Assembly (NCBI GenBank): GCA_004352715.1
Contig: SCFE01000043.1
Span: 881,460-945,459 of the forward strand
DNA from: Hofstenia miamia
Lineage: Eukaryota > Xenacoelomorpha > Acoela
Direction: 5' to 3'
Length of the DNA: 64,000 nucleotides
Both the position numbers and the translations under genes were made by a program. The notes beneath the pieces were generated by a model. That model was not told the DNA's origin. It made no database searches and saw only the letters and a program-made list of their open reading frames with translations. Below are positions 9,830 through 21,737 of this stretch, piece by piece (positions within the stretch are counted from its first letter, which is position 1; each line of letters starts with the position of its first letter).

Positions 9830-12410
9830 CAAAAAATATACAAACATACATACAAAAGCATACAAAAGCAAAATATACTATACAATATATCTAACAGGCT
9901 AGGGAGAAATTACAAGGAGCTTTCAAGTACGTGTTGTTGAGTAATCATTGTTGTAGAATTTGTATCCTAGCCATGATTGTCCTGAGATATACTTTTGCTT
10001 AAGATAAATTTTAATTTGTTTCTTAAAAGCTCTTAGTTTCTCAATATTCTTTATCTCTTTAGGTAATGAATTCCATGTTCTGATAGCGGTATTAATAAAT
10101 GATTCTTTCAAGACTTATTTTCTGTACTGAATACAGGTAAAATGTTTTGATCTGCAGCTGTGTTTATGAATAAAATCAGAAATGGAAGTCGTATTATAAG
10201 GTGGTATGTTCTTGATGAGTTTAAAAAATGTCAACATAGTATTTAAAATGACAAGCTGTCTTGGAAAAAGGATTGATTTGGAAATGTAGTTCTTAGTTCT
10301 GAAAGAATTTTTCTTTGAAACATTAAGTGCTCATTTAGATGTGTATAAGAGTTTCTTAAAAAAGCTTCTTTGATATCAGTAAGTAATATATTTACATAAT
10401 TTAGACGACTCATTATAAATGCATGAAAAAATTGAATTGTTGCAAAAGCTTGTAATTGCGTTACTATCATTGACATGTTTCTTATACCGATGGCTAATTT
10501 TCGAACTATTGCATTAATGTGTGATTAAAAATTTAATTTAACTTAGAATAAAATATTACTCCTGAGTACCTGAAATTATCTACATTCAAAATGCTGGTAT
10601 TATTGAGATTAAGGATTAAAGTTGAAGCATTGTATTCGTAATTATTTTTAGTCGGCTGCAAAATTCAATTTTATCTTCATTTATAAGCGACCTGTGCATC
10701 CTGAAATACGTACATAGTTTGTTACAATTTAAAGCTAAATATTCAATTGCCATGTGCAGGGATTTATTATCGCTGAATATGCATGTATCATCGGCGTATT
10801 TAATTAAATTACAATTAGTTGTCATGTACATATCGTTTACATATATACTGAAAAGAAGGGGACCAAGAATTGTGTCTTTAAGGAACACCATTATTAGCAG
10901 GTAACCAATTTGAAAAAACATCGTTTATCTTTACTCTCTGATATCTATGCTTCAAATTACTAGTTACCAAATTTCTGCTATTATAAGAATATCCCATATA
11001 TGATAATTTTTCATATGATTATGCTATGATTAATAGACTCAAAAACTTTAGAAACGTCTAAGAAAGCAATAGCTACAAATTTATTTGCATCAATTGAAGA
11101 AGCTCTCCAATTCTCTGTATCTTTTATAAGTGCATCAGTAGTTGAAAAATTTTTTCGAAATCCAAATTGAGTATTTGAAGAAAGATTGTATTTATTTAAG
11201 TGTTCTGTTATTTGATGTGGTTGAAATTGGGCTATAATTTTGCGTAAATATCGAATCGTTTTTCTTAAATGTGAAAGTAACATGCGTCATTTTAAATAAT
11301 CTGGAAAATAACTATTTCTTATGCCTTCGTTAAATATATATTTAAAGGAACTAGGAGTCACATGTGCAGTGATTTTAAGTTTAGAATTAAGGAATTTTGA
11401 ACGGTCCACTTGATTTGTTGGGCCTAAGTTTATGAATTGTTTTTAAAGTTTCAAAACCTGTCGCAAAACAGAAAGAAAATTTGGGTTGAAAAAACTTAGC
11501 CGAATTATTGTCATACTAACTATTGGATTATTGTATTTTCCTAGATTAATAAAAGTCTGATTTAATTCGTTAGAAATTTCATATGTATCTGCAATGATTT
11601 TCCCATCTTGATTTTTGCTAGCATTAACAAAATTTGATTGAGATTTCTTACTATTACTGATCTCATGAATTAGTTCCACATTGATTTGGGGTTTGGTAGA
11701 CAAGCGTATTCATTTATAATGTATTCGTTAATATTGGAGACATTCCTAGCTTTTTTATATGCAACGAAATTTCTATGAGTTTTGGAAGTTCTAAATATTC
11801 TATATTCGATATTCGTTTCGCGAATCAATGTTTTGCAAAATTCATTTATCCAAAGTTTTCTATGTGCAGATATGTGTGAACTGCTTTTATAATTTGAATT
11901 AATCATAATTTTCCTTTCTGGAAATTTTTTGAGATAAAATTCAAATACTTCTAAAAAAATGTATCAGCACTATAAATGCATTTGGCGCAGATACACAGAA
12001 AGCCAGTTTTCTGAAGAAATTGCCCATTTAAAATTGCTTATATTTTCACTACTTTTTTCACTGTTTTTTATCTACTTTGTGACATTGTTCGAAAAAGATT
12101 CAAATTTAGAAAACTCAATGGATGTAATGCAGTGGTCAGAAAAAGGGCATTTGGAAGAGTAAAAACTACAAGATACATTATTTGTTTCGGCAAGCACAAT
12201 GTAATAAATTAGTGTGATACTTGATGATGCGAATCTAGTCGGCAATTTTGCATTAGCTAATTTCAAATTGAAAGCTTTTAAAAATAGGTCAATTTTGCAC
12301 TGTTAATTAGTGTTAAAATAATTTAAGTTCGAGTCTCCAAGCAGTATTGAATTTTTCTTTTCAGAACAAGCCAAAGATTATTCCTCTTCTAATTACTCAA
12401 TAAATAGATT
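9830..12410 (-). pseudogene. CR1/Jockey-like LINE with endonuclease and reverse transcriptase, heavily decayed
   Basis: The order on the minus strand is as follows. Endonuclease C-terminal half at about 12410-12070: 'SILLGDSNLNYF', matching the APE-type 'LLGDFN' motif, then 'SSKCPFSDHCITSIEF' with the conserved SDH. Linker at 11906-11443: 'RKLWINEFCKTLIRETNIEY'. RT at 11283-10616: 'NTQFGFRKNFSTTDALI', 'VAIAFLDVSKVFESINHS', 'GPLLFSIYVNDM' and the catalytic box 'YADDTCIFS' (YADD codons at 10787-10798). C-terminal tail at 10111-9923: 'FINTAIRTWNSLPKEI'. The frame breaks many times, so the copy is inactive. The N-terminal half of the endonuclease and any ORF1 are missing. It interrupts a region with possible minus-strand host exons just upstream. 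Confidence 0.85.
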
Positions 12411-12749
12411 AGCGAATTTCTTGTTCGGTTTTAATTACTCATTAAATAGATTTCTTGTTCGAACAATAAGATACAACTGCTTCATTGGCAGAAGCTAACA
12501 AAGACAAGAAATGAATTGGTGCTACTGAGTAAAACTTTGATTTTTGGATGACTGATTGGAAATATCGCTAGAAGGCCAAACAGTCAAATTCTCAGAATAT
12601 AACACAAACTCAAAATGTGGCAAAATATATCTAAAGCCATTAATATTCAATCATAATATCAATAACTACCACCATAGCACTTTGTCCATAATGAATGTAA
12701 GTAAGGCTTAGAAAAGAATTCGAGAAAACAAACAACTTAAAATTCTTAC

Positions 12750-12875
12750 CTCATCTTGATGGCTAATTCTGGAGCTGCCTTTTGATATAAAACAATCAAC
12801 ACTCGAAATATTTTTATCATATTTTCCCTTACAATAATTCTTACTGCATAGATTAATGCCCTTCTTTCAATTGAA
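12750..12875 (-). CDS. Candidate internal exon of an unidentified minus-strand host gene
   Basis: A 126-nt segment is open on the minus strand, followed by the donor 'ATGAG|GTAAGAATT' and preceded by an AG (12876-12877). A perfect 'TACTAAC' branch-point-like motif lies just upstream of that AG. The peptide reads 'SIERRALIYAVRIIVREN' then 'FRVLIVLYQKAAPELAIKM'. It looks like ordinary protein, but I do not recognise a family. It would enter after two bases of a codon and leave after two, so it is symmetrical. An open run of 41 codons can arise by chance in AT-rich DNA, so this needs transcript support. The acceptor could instead lie at GAAAG a few bases downstream. Confidence 0.4.
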
Positions 12876-13332
12876 CTATCATGTTGTTAGTAATAGCAAT
12901 AAAATATACGTCTGTTACGTTGTGAAGACTTCTACTGTATTATTTTTTATTTAATATGCATCCACATGTTGATGGCATATGCAAAGTAAAATATTGAAAT
13001 GAATCTCTAAAAAATCTTTGTTGTTCTCAAAATTTTACATTCGGCTACTGGAGTACATACCACAGCCCAAGCCTATATATTCCTATATATTTACCTCTAA
13101 ATACATTAATATCAAATATTTTCACGCAAATTCAACAATTACAAAATATTCTCTATTACCAAAAAGTGTGGTAGTAGGAATCGCAAAAAAGTGACGGTCA
13201 CCCCAGTTGCAAAACAGTTGCAAAAACTCGTTAAAGTGTCGAATAGAAATCGAAGTGAACAAATAGAACAAAACTAAACAATTTTGACACATGAAACATT
13301 TTAATTCCATGGTTTTGCAACCAACATTATAT

Positions 13333-13556
13333 TTAATATAAAGCAATAACTTCTAAGAAAGTCAGGAACCCTATTCCTCTTGCTGGTTCTACTCTGACAG
13401 CATTACCAACTTGCCATTCCGAGTGCAATTCCAACTTACTGTTCGCCATTACGTCCAATTAAAATTCATGCAAAAATATTAAGACTTACCAATAGAAGAT
13501 AAAAACACCATCGCATGTATTTCCATTTCTGACAGCAGCAGGACATTTGCTTGGAA
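13333..13556 (-). CDS. Candidate pair of small exons with a roughly 50-base intron
   Basis: GC content rises here against the AT-rich surroundings. Reading minus, a segment ending at 13487 meets a consensus donor 'TATTG|GTAAGTC'. The next acceptor is 'GCGAACAG' (AG at 13439-13440). Joining the two keeps a frame open: 'NGNTCDGVFIFY' leads into 'LELHSEWQVGNAVRVEPARG' and stops at 13333-13335. A second frame across the same splice starts with ATG ('MEIHAMVFLSSI' into 'SWNCTRNGKL') and looks like a signal peptide, so the true frame is unclear. No family is recognised. The relation to 12750-12875 is unproven. Confidence 0.3.
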
Positions 13557-13930
13557 TATCATCTTTTCAATTTTGAAAACTACACATAAGGATGTTCTGA
13601 AAATACTATCTTATTTACATTTTGTTTGTGATCATTATTTATTTTCGGAAGGTAGCGAATTTATTGAAGTAATAACTTTGAGTGAATTTCTTATTATGGA
13701 AAAACTTTGCAATCAATGTTCTGATATTTGAGATTATATATGAACTTAGTTGCTAACTAAGATACAACATTTCATCGCACTATAAACCTTATCAAGTTGG
13801 CTGCCTGTCTTATAAAGGGTACACATTAAAATGACAATTAAAAAATTGAAAAATACATTGTATGACTTTCTAATTTTCTTGGAACATTAATTAAACTAGT
13901 GATGATTACACAAACCTAATTAACTCTGAA

Positions 13931-14151
13931 ATGCATGGCATAGGCCCTATCAGGCTTGGACTTTGATAAAGTTTGGTAATAATATCACAGTTTGTCATCA
14001 ACTCTTCCAACGCTTTGAATCTACAGAGAATTAAAAGTTAATTATATTATTAAGAGTAAATATTTGTGTTGCAATAAAAGCAACTTGCTCAGAATACCAT
14101 TTGAATTATTTAATTGATAGGGCCTATGAGCCCTATGTCTATGCCATGCAT
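13931..14151. repeat. Inverted-repeat element with an interrupted palindromic arm
   Basis: The left arm is ATGCATGGCATAG plus GCCCTATCA (13931-13952). The right arm (14115-14151) is its reverse complement with about 15 extra bases between the two blocks; the extra part itself repeats CCCTATG/CTATG. The unit is about 221 bp with no coding capacity. It may be a small foldback element. No target duplication was seen. Confidence 0.6.
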
Positions 14152-14159
14152 CAACTTAA

Positions 14160-15422
14160 TGAATATTACAATATGCGTCTAGAAATATGCTAAGTCATTG
14201 AAATTCGATAGGACTAAGCACATGCAGTAGGAATATGCTATAGCTGTGAAAATTTTAATTCGTATGTAAGATTGTTTTCTATTATTGTGTTGCTAGTTGC
14301 TTGAAAGAAATTTACAAAATGTCAAGTTCTTCTAAAAGACATTGTCATATAAAAAACACAATAAGCAGTACAATTTTTACAAACAATCTGATAACAGTGC
14401 TTCAGATTTTTTATTGTGATCCAGAATATACCATTAGCAGTATAATTGAAATCATACCAATATTTTGTTGGAAATCTAAAATTGACAATTAGACATAGTT
14501 AATCAATTTTATCGTCATTATAATGTACAAAAAGATGTATTTGAAAATGACCATTAGCATTTTTATAGTATGCAGGATATTGTGGTTATATACATTGATG
14601 AATTACCTGAATAGAATTGCGAAACGACTAACAGAAAGCTATTATTGGAAACCGTAGAATGTGATTGGATTAGGGCAAATGTTATTCTAAGAATAAGCCA
14701 ATAGTTTAATAAAAACCCTGTTGATAATATTTATGGAGTTCAAAATTGACTAACACCTAATTTCGTTGAGTTTACTAATATAGTGTGCACCCAGACTAAA
14801 ACCTTAGGTCTAGAAGCAATTTTAATCAAAGACTTGTCGAAGTATATTAAGTAAATTGCAGTAAGAATACTTTACCAGAACAACTAGAATTTTTGAACAA
14901 AATGTATTGAACACGATTATCAGTATCCATGGTCCGCTTCCGGTAGGGTTCAATCTTTGATGCAACATTTCAGAGATGCTATAGTTTTCTAACGTCCCTT
15001 TGTAGCTATATGGTAATGTTTTTTATTTTCCTAAGGCTATTGGAATCTGAACCAAATATTATCAACCAATCTCGAATCTTACTTAAAATTTACAAAATAT
15101 AAGCTGCATCTACTATATTGCACTTACTGTACAAACATGTTAGAAAAAGTAGCCCTTAAATACAGTTTTACAGGTACATTGATAAGAGAAGATAAAATTG
15201 ATTATCAGTTGTTTATCTACATATGTAACATGTTCAATTTCTGTATTTTCGAAAGAAAATATTGAATTATAAAGAACTGCTAAAACAAAAACCGCACATT
15301 TACTTTACATTTGTGCTGTAATTACAATGAAAATGACTCTTAGAATTAGGTAGGGGAGTTTGAAGAAAAAACTAACGTAGTTTTTTATACTTCTTATTCA
15401 TAAACTTTTACTCATATTTTAG
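14160..15422. other. AT-rich DNA, no gene recognised
   Basis: Only short random frames are present. The last 40 bases form a pyrimidine-rich tract ending in TATTTTAG, which serves as the acceptor for the exon at 15423. Confidence 0.5.
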
Positions 15423-15502
15423 GAACTTAGTATTCACTATGGATAGGAGCAAAGATGCATTCAATCTAAAAGATATTCACACCATAGAAAGACCACCAGA
15501 TG
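15423..15502 (+). CDS. Candidate coding exon, possibly upstream exon of a Cys-loop receptor-like gene
   Basis: An 80-base segment lies between a strong acceptor ('TTACTCATATTTTAG|G') and a perfect donor ('CCAGATG|GTAAGTTT'). It is open in the frame 'NLVFTMDRSKDAFNLK' followed by 'DIHTIERPPD' and ends after the first base of a codon. An in-frame ATG is at 15439, so it could be a first coding exon or an internal one. The 62018-62085 exon needs exactly this phase. Joining them makes a GAT codon and places 'RP' where related receptors carry the 'RP' of 'YD.R.RP' just before the short exon. Similarity to that family is otherwise weak here: the usual 'LL..YD' is not present. The exon structure is seen; the link to the receptor is inference. 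Confidence 0.5.
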
Positions 15503-15509
15503 GTAAGTT

Positions 15510-16680
15510 TTTTTGGAATACTTTACATACCGAACGATTGAATCTATAGATTCATAATGACGCAGTCCTAGAAGATTCCGAACGGAGGTGGTTCAATATT
15601 TTTCCTAAAAATATGATTATATATATTTGCAAGGTATACAAAATCGAATCATATTTTGCTAAATTTTTAATTATTTGTGATGCCCTTCACAATATTTGAA
15701 GGTTTATACACATGAAATTAAGACGTCTTTTGTTGATGGGAGAGCGTTTCTATCTAAAACCAAAGAATTTTCCTTTATAATCACATAAAAAGTCCGCAAT
15801 TTCACAAAAAACTTAGACCGTTTCTGAAATGAGGGCCTCCCCCTAAAACCGCACCTGGATTCATAGACGGAATAGAGATAAAACAGAGTGAAATTACGCC
15901 GTTTATTAATATATCATGTGGTATCTCTGTATTCAACATATGTGTTAACAGATAAGTTTAAGATCAAGTGCTTTATATGCAAAATATAAATTCCCCGTTT
16001 AGCACTCATTAAGCTATAGATATATTGTAAGCGTGGGCTAGTAGTAATGAGACCGCTTCTAAAAGAAACGGGAAAATTAGTTCTAAAGATCAACTTTGAT
16101 GTATTGCGTTTGAAACAGTGTCAATGACAACGAGAATAGAAATACGCCGAAATAATACAATAGTGCAATAAAATAAACAGACCTTGTTTAACACATTGAA
16201 GCATTTCAGGAGAAAAATTTTTCCCTACATGCACAGAAATTTATTCAAAAGAAAATCTCAAATTCCTTGGTTGAGCATTATATAAATACTAATTTTTTCA
16301 ATATATTGAAAGGAAAAACAACCAACCTTAAAAATTATCATAAAAACTTTTTGTATATTATTTGTAACTGTATGCAATAATGTCAATTAACCTGGAGGAA
16401 CAAATTTAAACCTATATCAAACAGTAAATGCATATTATAAATATAAGCTTTACTTATGAAATTCATTAAAAACAACTTTATTTTGATTCAAACAAAGCCG
16501 CACTTTACATACTGAACAAAAATAATGAGCTGATGTGTTTTTAGGGAGAAAGCATTTTATTTACTTGGTATAAATGCACTATCACCATGCATTCGAAGCT
16601 TTCTTAGGTGTGCCTGAAAGTGTTTAAACCTAAATATTTCATAGTATAGATATGAAAATTAAAAACATCATGGATGGAAT
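15510..16680. other. Intron-like AT-rich DNA
   Basis: No gene signal is seen. A fragment around 15835-15865, with GCCTCCCCCTAAAACC and CACCTGGATTC, looks like a decayed transposon end of the '...GGATCC...CCCCCC' kind seen near 5600. Confidence 0.4.
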
Positions 16681-16687
16681 TAGTATT

Positions 16688-17504
16688 TTGAGACAAAATT
16701 TTTGTCTCAAATCATTTATGTAGTTATTTGTTTATACTAATGTCAATATAATATAAAATGGTGATAAAATCTAGCCCACTTTAAATGGGCTAACAAACTA
16801 AATAATGAGAGCATTTTTACGTCTTATTTTATAACTGTAAATTTTTGTAACAGTCGAAAAGACTATGAAAAGTGTATTTGTTGATGAAATTTAGAGATAC
16901 TTGACATTAAAATTATTTACCTACCATTTACTTGTAAGACTAATTATTTTTTACACCATTCTATTGGTTCGGTTTCCTGTTATTTTTGATGTCCTTGTCT
17001 ATAATTAAACCCAAACACTATTTTAATAGTGTTTGAAACCCGAAGCAAACTTGTCTAATTAATTTGTAAAATAGCAAATAGATCCTCTAAATTTAAATAT
17101 TAACTTCAGTAATGTTTTAATTATAGTTCTTTATTTAAATAGAGTGGAATATTCAAAAGCAAGCATTTTTGCAAATTAAATTTATTAATTTAGATGCATA
17201 CTTATTTTGAGGAATATTGTGCAGAACAGATTGGTGGCACCAAACTTTTTTCAAATGACACTTTAAACTCGAAAATTAGTCAAACTTTTATTATTATCGT
17301 TCCTATTCATTCTAAGAACTCTGTCGAAACCACGGCTTGAAGAATGAGGTAGAAACCGTTTGGTCTACATTTTTCAAATTAACAATATGATATCCAATAA
17401 ATGTAAAGGGCATTTTTCAAAGAATAGAATGATAAAAAGTTATATATAAGTAGTATTGAAGGAATCATGTCAGCTCAAGGGATCCATCCTCGTAGCGATC
17501 CCTT
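16688..17504. repeat. Cluster of four small hairpin palindromes
   Basis: These inverted repeats lie within about 820 bp: TTGAGACAAAA...TTTGTCTCAA (16688-16710), TAGCCCACTTTAAATGGGCTA (16772-16792, one mismatched pair), CAAACACTATT-TT-AATAGTGTTTG (17012-17035, 11-bp perfect arms) and AAGGGATC...GATCCCTT (17477-17504, 8-bp arms). No coding sequence surrounds them. They could be single MITE fossils or cruciform-prone sites. Confidence 0.6.
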
Positions 17505-17767
17505 TAATAGCAACATGCCAATAAATATTTCACAATCGAAAGTATTCCTAGACAATATACATATATATTTCCATATAAACTTTGCCATTTCCTAAAACAT
17601 TTTTTATTCAAAAAGCCGGTCTGAAGTAATTCAAGTTCAATGTTAACTAAAAAATCTTCTAATAATTGGATTTTTGCTTTGTAATGCACTACAACAAATA
17701 CTACGGGACTTGGTCACGCGATAGTTAGCATTTAGAGTGAAAAATTAAGTTTGAAGTTATGTTGTTC

Positions 17768-17768
17768 T

Positions 17769-17809
<41 letters not shown>

Positions 17810-18025
17810 NNNNNNNNNNNNNNNNNNNNNNNNNNNNNNNNNNNNNNNNNNNNNNNNNNNNNNNNNNNNNNNNNNNNNNNNNNNNNNNNNNNNNNNNNNN
17901 NNNNNNNNNNNNNNNNNNNNNNNNNNNNNNNNNNNNNNNNNNNNNNNNNNNNNNNNNNNNNNNNNNNNNNNNNNNNNNNNNNNNNNNNNNNNNNNNNNNN
18001 NNNNNNNNNNNNNNNNNNNNNNNNN

Positions 18026-18060
<35 letters not shown>
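17768..18060. repeat. (CT)n-(TA)n microsatellite containing a 216-N gap
   Basis: CT-rich sequence passes into (TA)n, the gap covers 17810-18025, and (TA)n resumes to 18060. The frames translated here as Ile-Tyr repeats are artefacts of the dinucleotide. Confidence 0.95.
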
Positions 18061-18062
<2 letters not shown>

Positions 18063-19400
18063 CGGTAACAGGACCATTGAAATTCCGTTACCATGTAGAA
18101 CCAATTAGATTTTAAATTTTCAATGGAATAAATATTTCCAGTATGTCAATATTTGGTGATAAGATAGTGTGCTAACCCTAAAGGAAGATGACATTTATCA
18201 TATGTTGGGGATACATATTTTATAGCGAAACAGTATGTTATGATGTAAATGGCATATACTTGTAAATGTAAAGATTTAACTTTTGAAATTACGTTACAGA
18301 GTAGATTTGTTTTCATAGATTAAGGAAAAATAAATTTTTCAAAAAAAATTCTGTCTCACACATGACACATTTCAATAAAAAATAAATCATTATTGAATGA
18401 GTAGAATCCATTTTGACAGGAAAAATAAAATTCCGTTATTGCTTGAAGAGCCCCTATTGGCATTTAGTAGAAATTACATTAACCATCATAGGTTACGTTT
18501 GACCAATTCTATGAAATCAACTCTTATAATTGAATGCTGTATGTAGGGACTTCAATATAAATATTAATAAAAATAAGTGACGTTTATTTAGTTACAGAGT
18601 AAAATTTCTAAACAAAATCGATGCTACATGTTAATTACCTGATCATATCATTGTCTAAATATATGTTATAAGTGTTTCTTAGACAAGCACCTCTGGAAAA
18701 CACAACTTATTCTTAATGTACCAACATACTAGTCCACCTTGGATTCTGTATCAGGCAACTGTTTTACATCTAATTTTTAATTTCAAATCGAATAAAACTG
18801 AAATCAAATTGATTCAAAAAGTATTGGCTGAGTTATTGAGGATTGAATTTTCAAGTCAACACAATTGAAATCAATGTCTTTATGAAATATACAATCAGTA
18901 AAAAACATACTATACCATTTTTGAATATGGTTTATGTAACTTATTTTAATGTATTTTAAAATTTCCAATATAATATAATAAAACCAAAGTAATAAAACAA
19001 GAATAGAATTAGTTTTTAGGGAAAATGACTCATAGCGTATCTTCAGACAACAATGTGATCAGCAGAATTGATTTAGTCTAGCAACATTAAAAAATAAAGA
19101 CAGCCTCTTTTTTGTTACACCTTGTTATTGATTCAATAACAAATATGTTACATAAATGCATACCCCACAAATGGATAAAATCAAAGGAATTTAGATATGT
19201 GCAGACATGCGTAGAATTAATATATAGTTCAAATAAAATCTACCCCCTCCCTCCCACAAAACAATGTGAAGACCGGCTGGATGGTATTTGCTGTCACCAG
19301 CCATGCAATTAATTGCGTGGTAAGAAATTCGTCAATTTTTCAAAGCTGGAAGGCGCCTATTTCTCCAAAACAAAAATTTGATTTTGATGTACTTCCTTTT
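18061..19400. other. AT-rich DNA, no gene recognised
   Basis: A perfect 10-bp-arm palindrome TTGTTATTGA-T-TCAATAACAA lies at 19122-19142. Nothing else stands out. Confidence 0.5.
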
Positions 19401-19406
19401 TTCTTG

Positions 19407-19866
19407 TATATATATATANNNNNNNNNNNNNNNNNNNNNNNNNNNNNNNNNNNNNNNNNNNNNNNNNNNNNNNNNNNNNNNNNNNNNNNNNNNNNNNNNN
19501 NNNNNNNNNNNNNNNNNNNNNNNNNNNNNNNNNNNNNNNNNNNNNNNNNNNNNNNNNNNNNNNNNNNNNNNNNNNNNNNNNNNNNNNNNNNNNNNNNNNN
19601 NNNNNNNNNNNNNNNNNNNNNNNNNNNNNNNNNNNNNNNNNNNNNNNNNNNNNNNNNNNNNNNNNNNNNNNNNNNNNNNNNNNNNNNNNNNNNNNNNNNN
19701 NNNNNNNNNNNNNNNNNNNNNNNNNNNNNNNNNNNNNNNNNNNNNNNNNNNNNNNNNNNNNNNNNNNNNNNNNNNNNNNNNNNNNNNNNNNNNNNNNNNN
19801 NNNNNNNNNNNNNNNNNNNNNNNNNNNNNNNNNNNNNNNNNNNNNNNNNNNNNNNNNNNNNNNNNN

Positions 19867-19903
<37 letters not shown>
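19407..19903. repeat. (TA)n microsatellite containing a 448-N gap
   Basis: TA repeats border the N run at 19419-19866 on both sides. The open frames reported through it are artefacts. Confidence 0.95.
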
Positions 19904-19904
<1 letters not shown>

Positions 19905-20224
19905 GAAAAAATTTGTGAAAGTACGTAAAAAGAGAAATATGTAGACACTTGGAATGCGCGATCATCTCCAATCAAAAATATATTGTCATCATAATGCATC
20001 CTAGAAAACCAGTTTTATCTTTTAAAACTAGGAATACGAAAATCGAAGAAGCACATATTCTGAAGGAAATCAAGGAGAATTTATTAAGTAAATATTGAAG
20101 TTTATTACCAAACTTAGTATATTTTAAGATCTTCATTTTGTATTTATTTACCAACATGTGATTTACTGACGATGGATGGAAGCAATTGAAACATGTGTAA
20201 AATATCTTTTAATGGATTTCAGTG

Positions 20225-21430
20225 AATCATTTCATAATAATTTGTACAATATACATATATATATATATATACATGTATATATACAGCCTTGAAAATATAG
20301 GTCGCACATAAGATATATAATATAAAATAGCTGAATTTTATTAACAATAATAAATGAAGCACCTACAAAGCAAAATACAATAAAGTACACGGGTTTTTTG
20401 TATTTAATAGGGTACCCTTTATTTTTTACAATGGCTTGTACAGTCTTTGACATCGATTTAAACAAATTCGCAGTGTACTAATCGGGAATTTTAAAGAAAT
20501 CTTCCTTGATTGATGGCCATAGATCATTTATATCTGTAATCTTTTGATCATTCACCATTCTCTTTAACTGATCCCATATATTCTCAATTAGATGGAGGTC
20601 CGGAGACCTAACTGGCCAGGCTGGCAGAAATATAACTTCTTCTTTCAATAAATTCCATAACTTCCTTGGACTTATACATGGTCTGGCTGCAGAAAGTCAT
20701 CTTGATCCAGTAGTGGTAGTACATGGGCTCTCAAGATGTCAATATATGGCTTTCTATCTATCGCGTTACCCGCATTTGCCAGAACTTGCATCCTAGAACG
20801 CCATATTGCTCCAAGCGATATTTTTAGCTAAATATCGCGGCCTGAATCGATGCACTTGACTCCTAGGTGTCCTGGCGAATTTCCCTCATCCAGATTGAAA
20901 TTGTATACGACTTTCACCGGAAAATACAACATTGCACCAGTCTTTTTCACCGCTGTTAATTTTTCGTCACCCCAAAATATCTCGATTTGAAATGGTTCGA
21001 GTTTAGGAAATGTTTTTTGCAACTGTGTCTCCTAAATAGACCATATTTCCGTAAAATACGGTGGATGCTTCCCCTAGTGCATAATTCTGCCCATCACTCT
21101 AAATACTTTTCAAGTCTCTGGGTATCGTTTTTGGTCAAATTACAGACATCCTCGGTAATAAGGATCTGCATCTTTCTGTGGACTTTGGTGGAAGCTCTTC
21201 TGGTCTTACTTATTCAATTTGGCCTTTAGTCTTAAAAGCGGCTACATGGCACCTCAAAGTAAATCTTGAGATTATTAAATGCTCCGCTATTTCTTTTTGA
21301 AACTTTCCAAGCTGGAATTTTTGGATCATCTATTTCCTGTCATGACTTGGTGTAGCTTTATGTCCCCTGTGTTCAAAAGTAAGCAGATTTTGCTGTGAGT
21401 CGTACTTGGATAGGCTAGATAATGAATTGA
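20225..21430 (-). mobile_element. Tc1/mariner-like transposon relic (element E)
   Basis: On the minus strand, from 21430 down, the remains of a DDE transposase can be followed across frames. An N-terminal region with helix-turn-helix-like text is followed by 'MQKTFPKLEPFQIEIFWGDE', 'AIDRKPYIDILRAHVLPLL' and 'WPVRSPDLHLIENIWDQLK' (the last catalytic Glu in 'LIENIW' is kept). It ends with 'FKSMSKTVQAIVKNKGYPIK', the usual 'K..GG/YP..Y' end. Numerous frameshifts make it inactive. A (TA)n tract is at its 3' border (20250-20285). I could not find convincing terminal inverted repeats, so the ends are approximate. Confidence 0.8.
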
Positions 21431-21535
21431 ACTAAAAAAATTGTTGTCGATAATATAGGCCGGGTTATCATGATTAATGATTATAATGTTTAAATGCATT
21501 TACAATGTTAGATGTGCAACCTTTATGTTCAAGAC

Positions 21536-21539
<4 letters not shown>

Positions 21540-21567
<28 letters not shown>

Positions 21568-21737
21568 NNNNNNNNNNNNNNNNNNNNNNNNNNNNNNNNN
21601 NNNNNNNNNNNNNNNNNNNNNNNNNNNNNNNNNNNNNNNNNNNNNNNNNNNNNNNNNNNNNNNNNNNNNNNNNNNNNNNNNNNNNNNNNNNNNNNNNNNN
21701 NNNNNNNNNNNNNNNNNNNNNNNNNATATATATATAA
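21540..21737. repeat. (TA)n microsatellite containing a 158-N gap
   Basis: The N run 21568-21725 has TA repeats on both sides. It separates the Tc1 relic from the 5' end of the next LINE. Confidence 0.95.

Noticed and set aside
17732-18115. Frames of repeated Ile-Tyr across (TA)n gaps (also at 19266, 21477 and 44683)
   Set aside because: The (TA)n dinucleotide has no stop in these frames; not coding.
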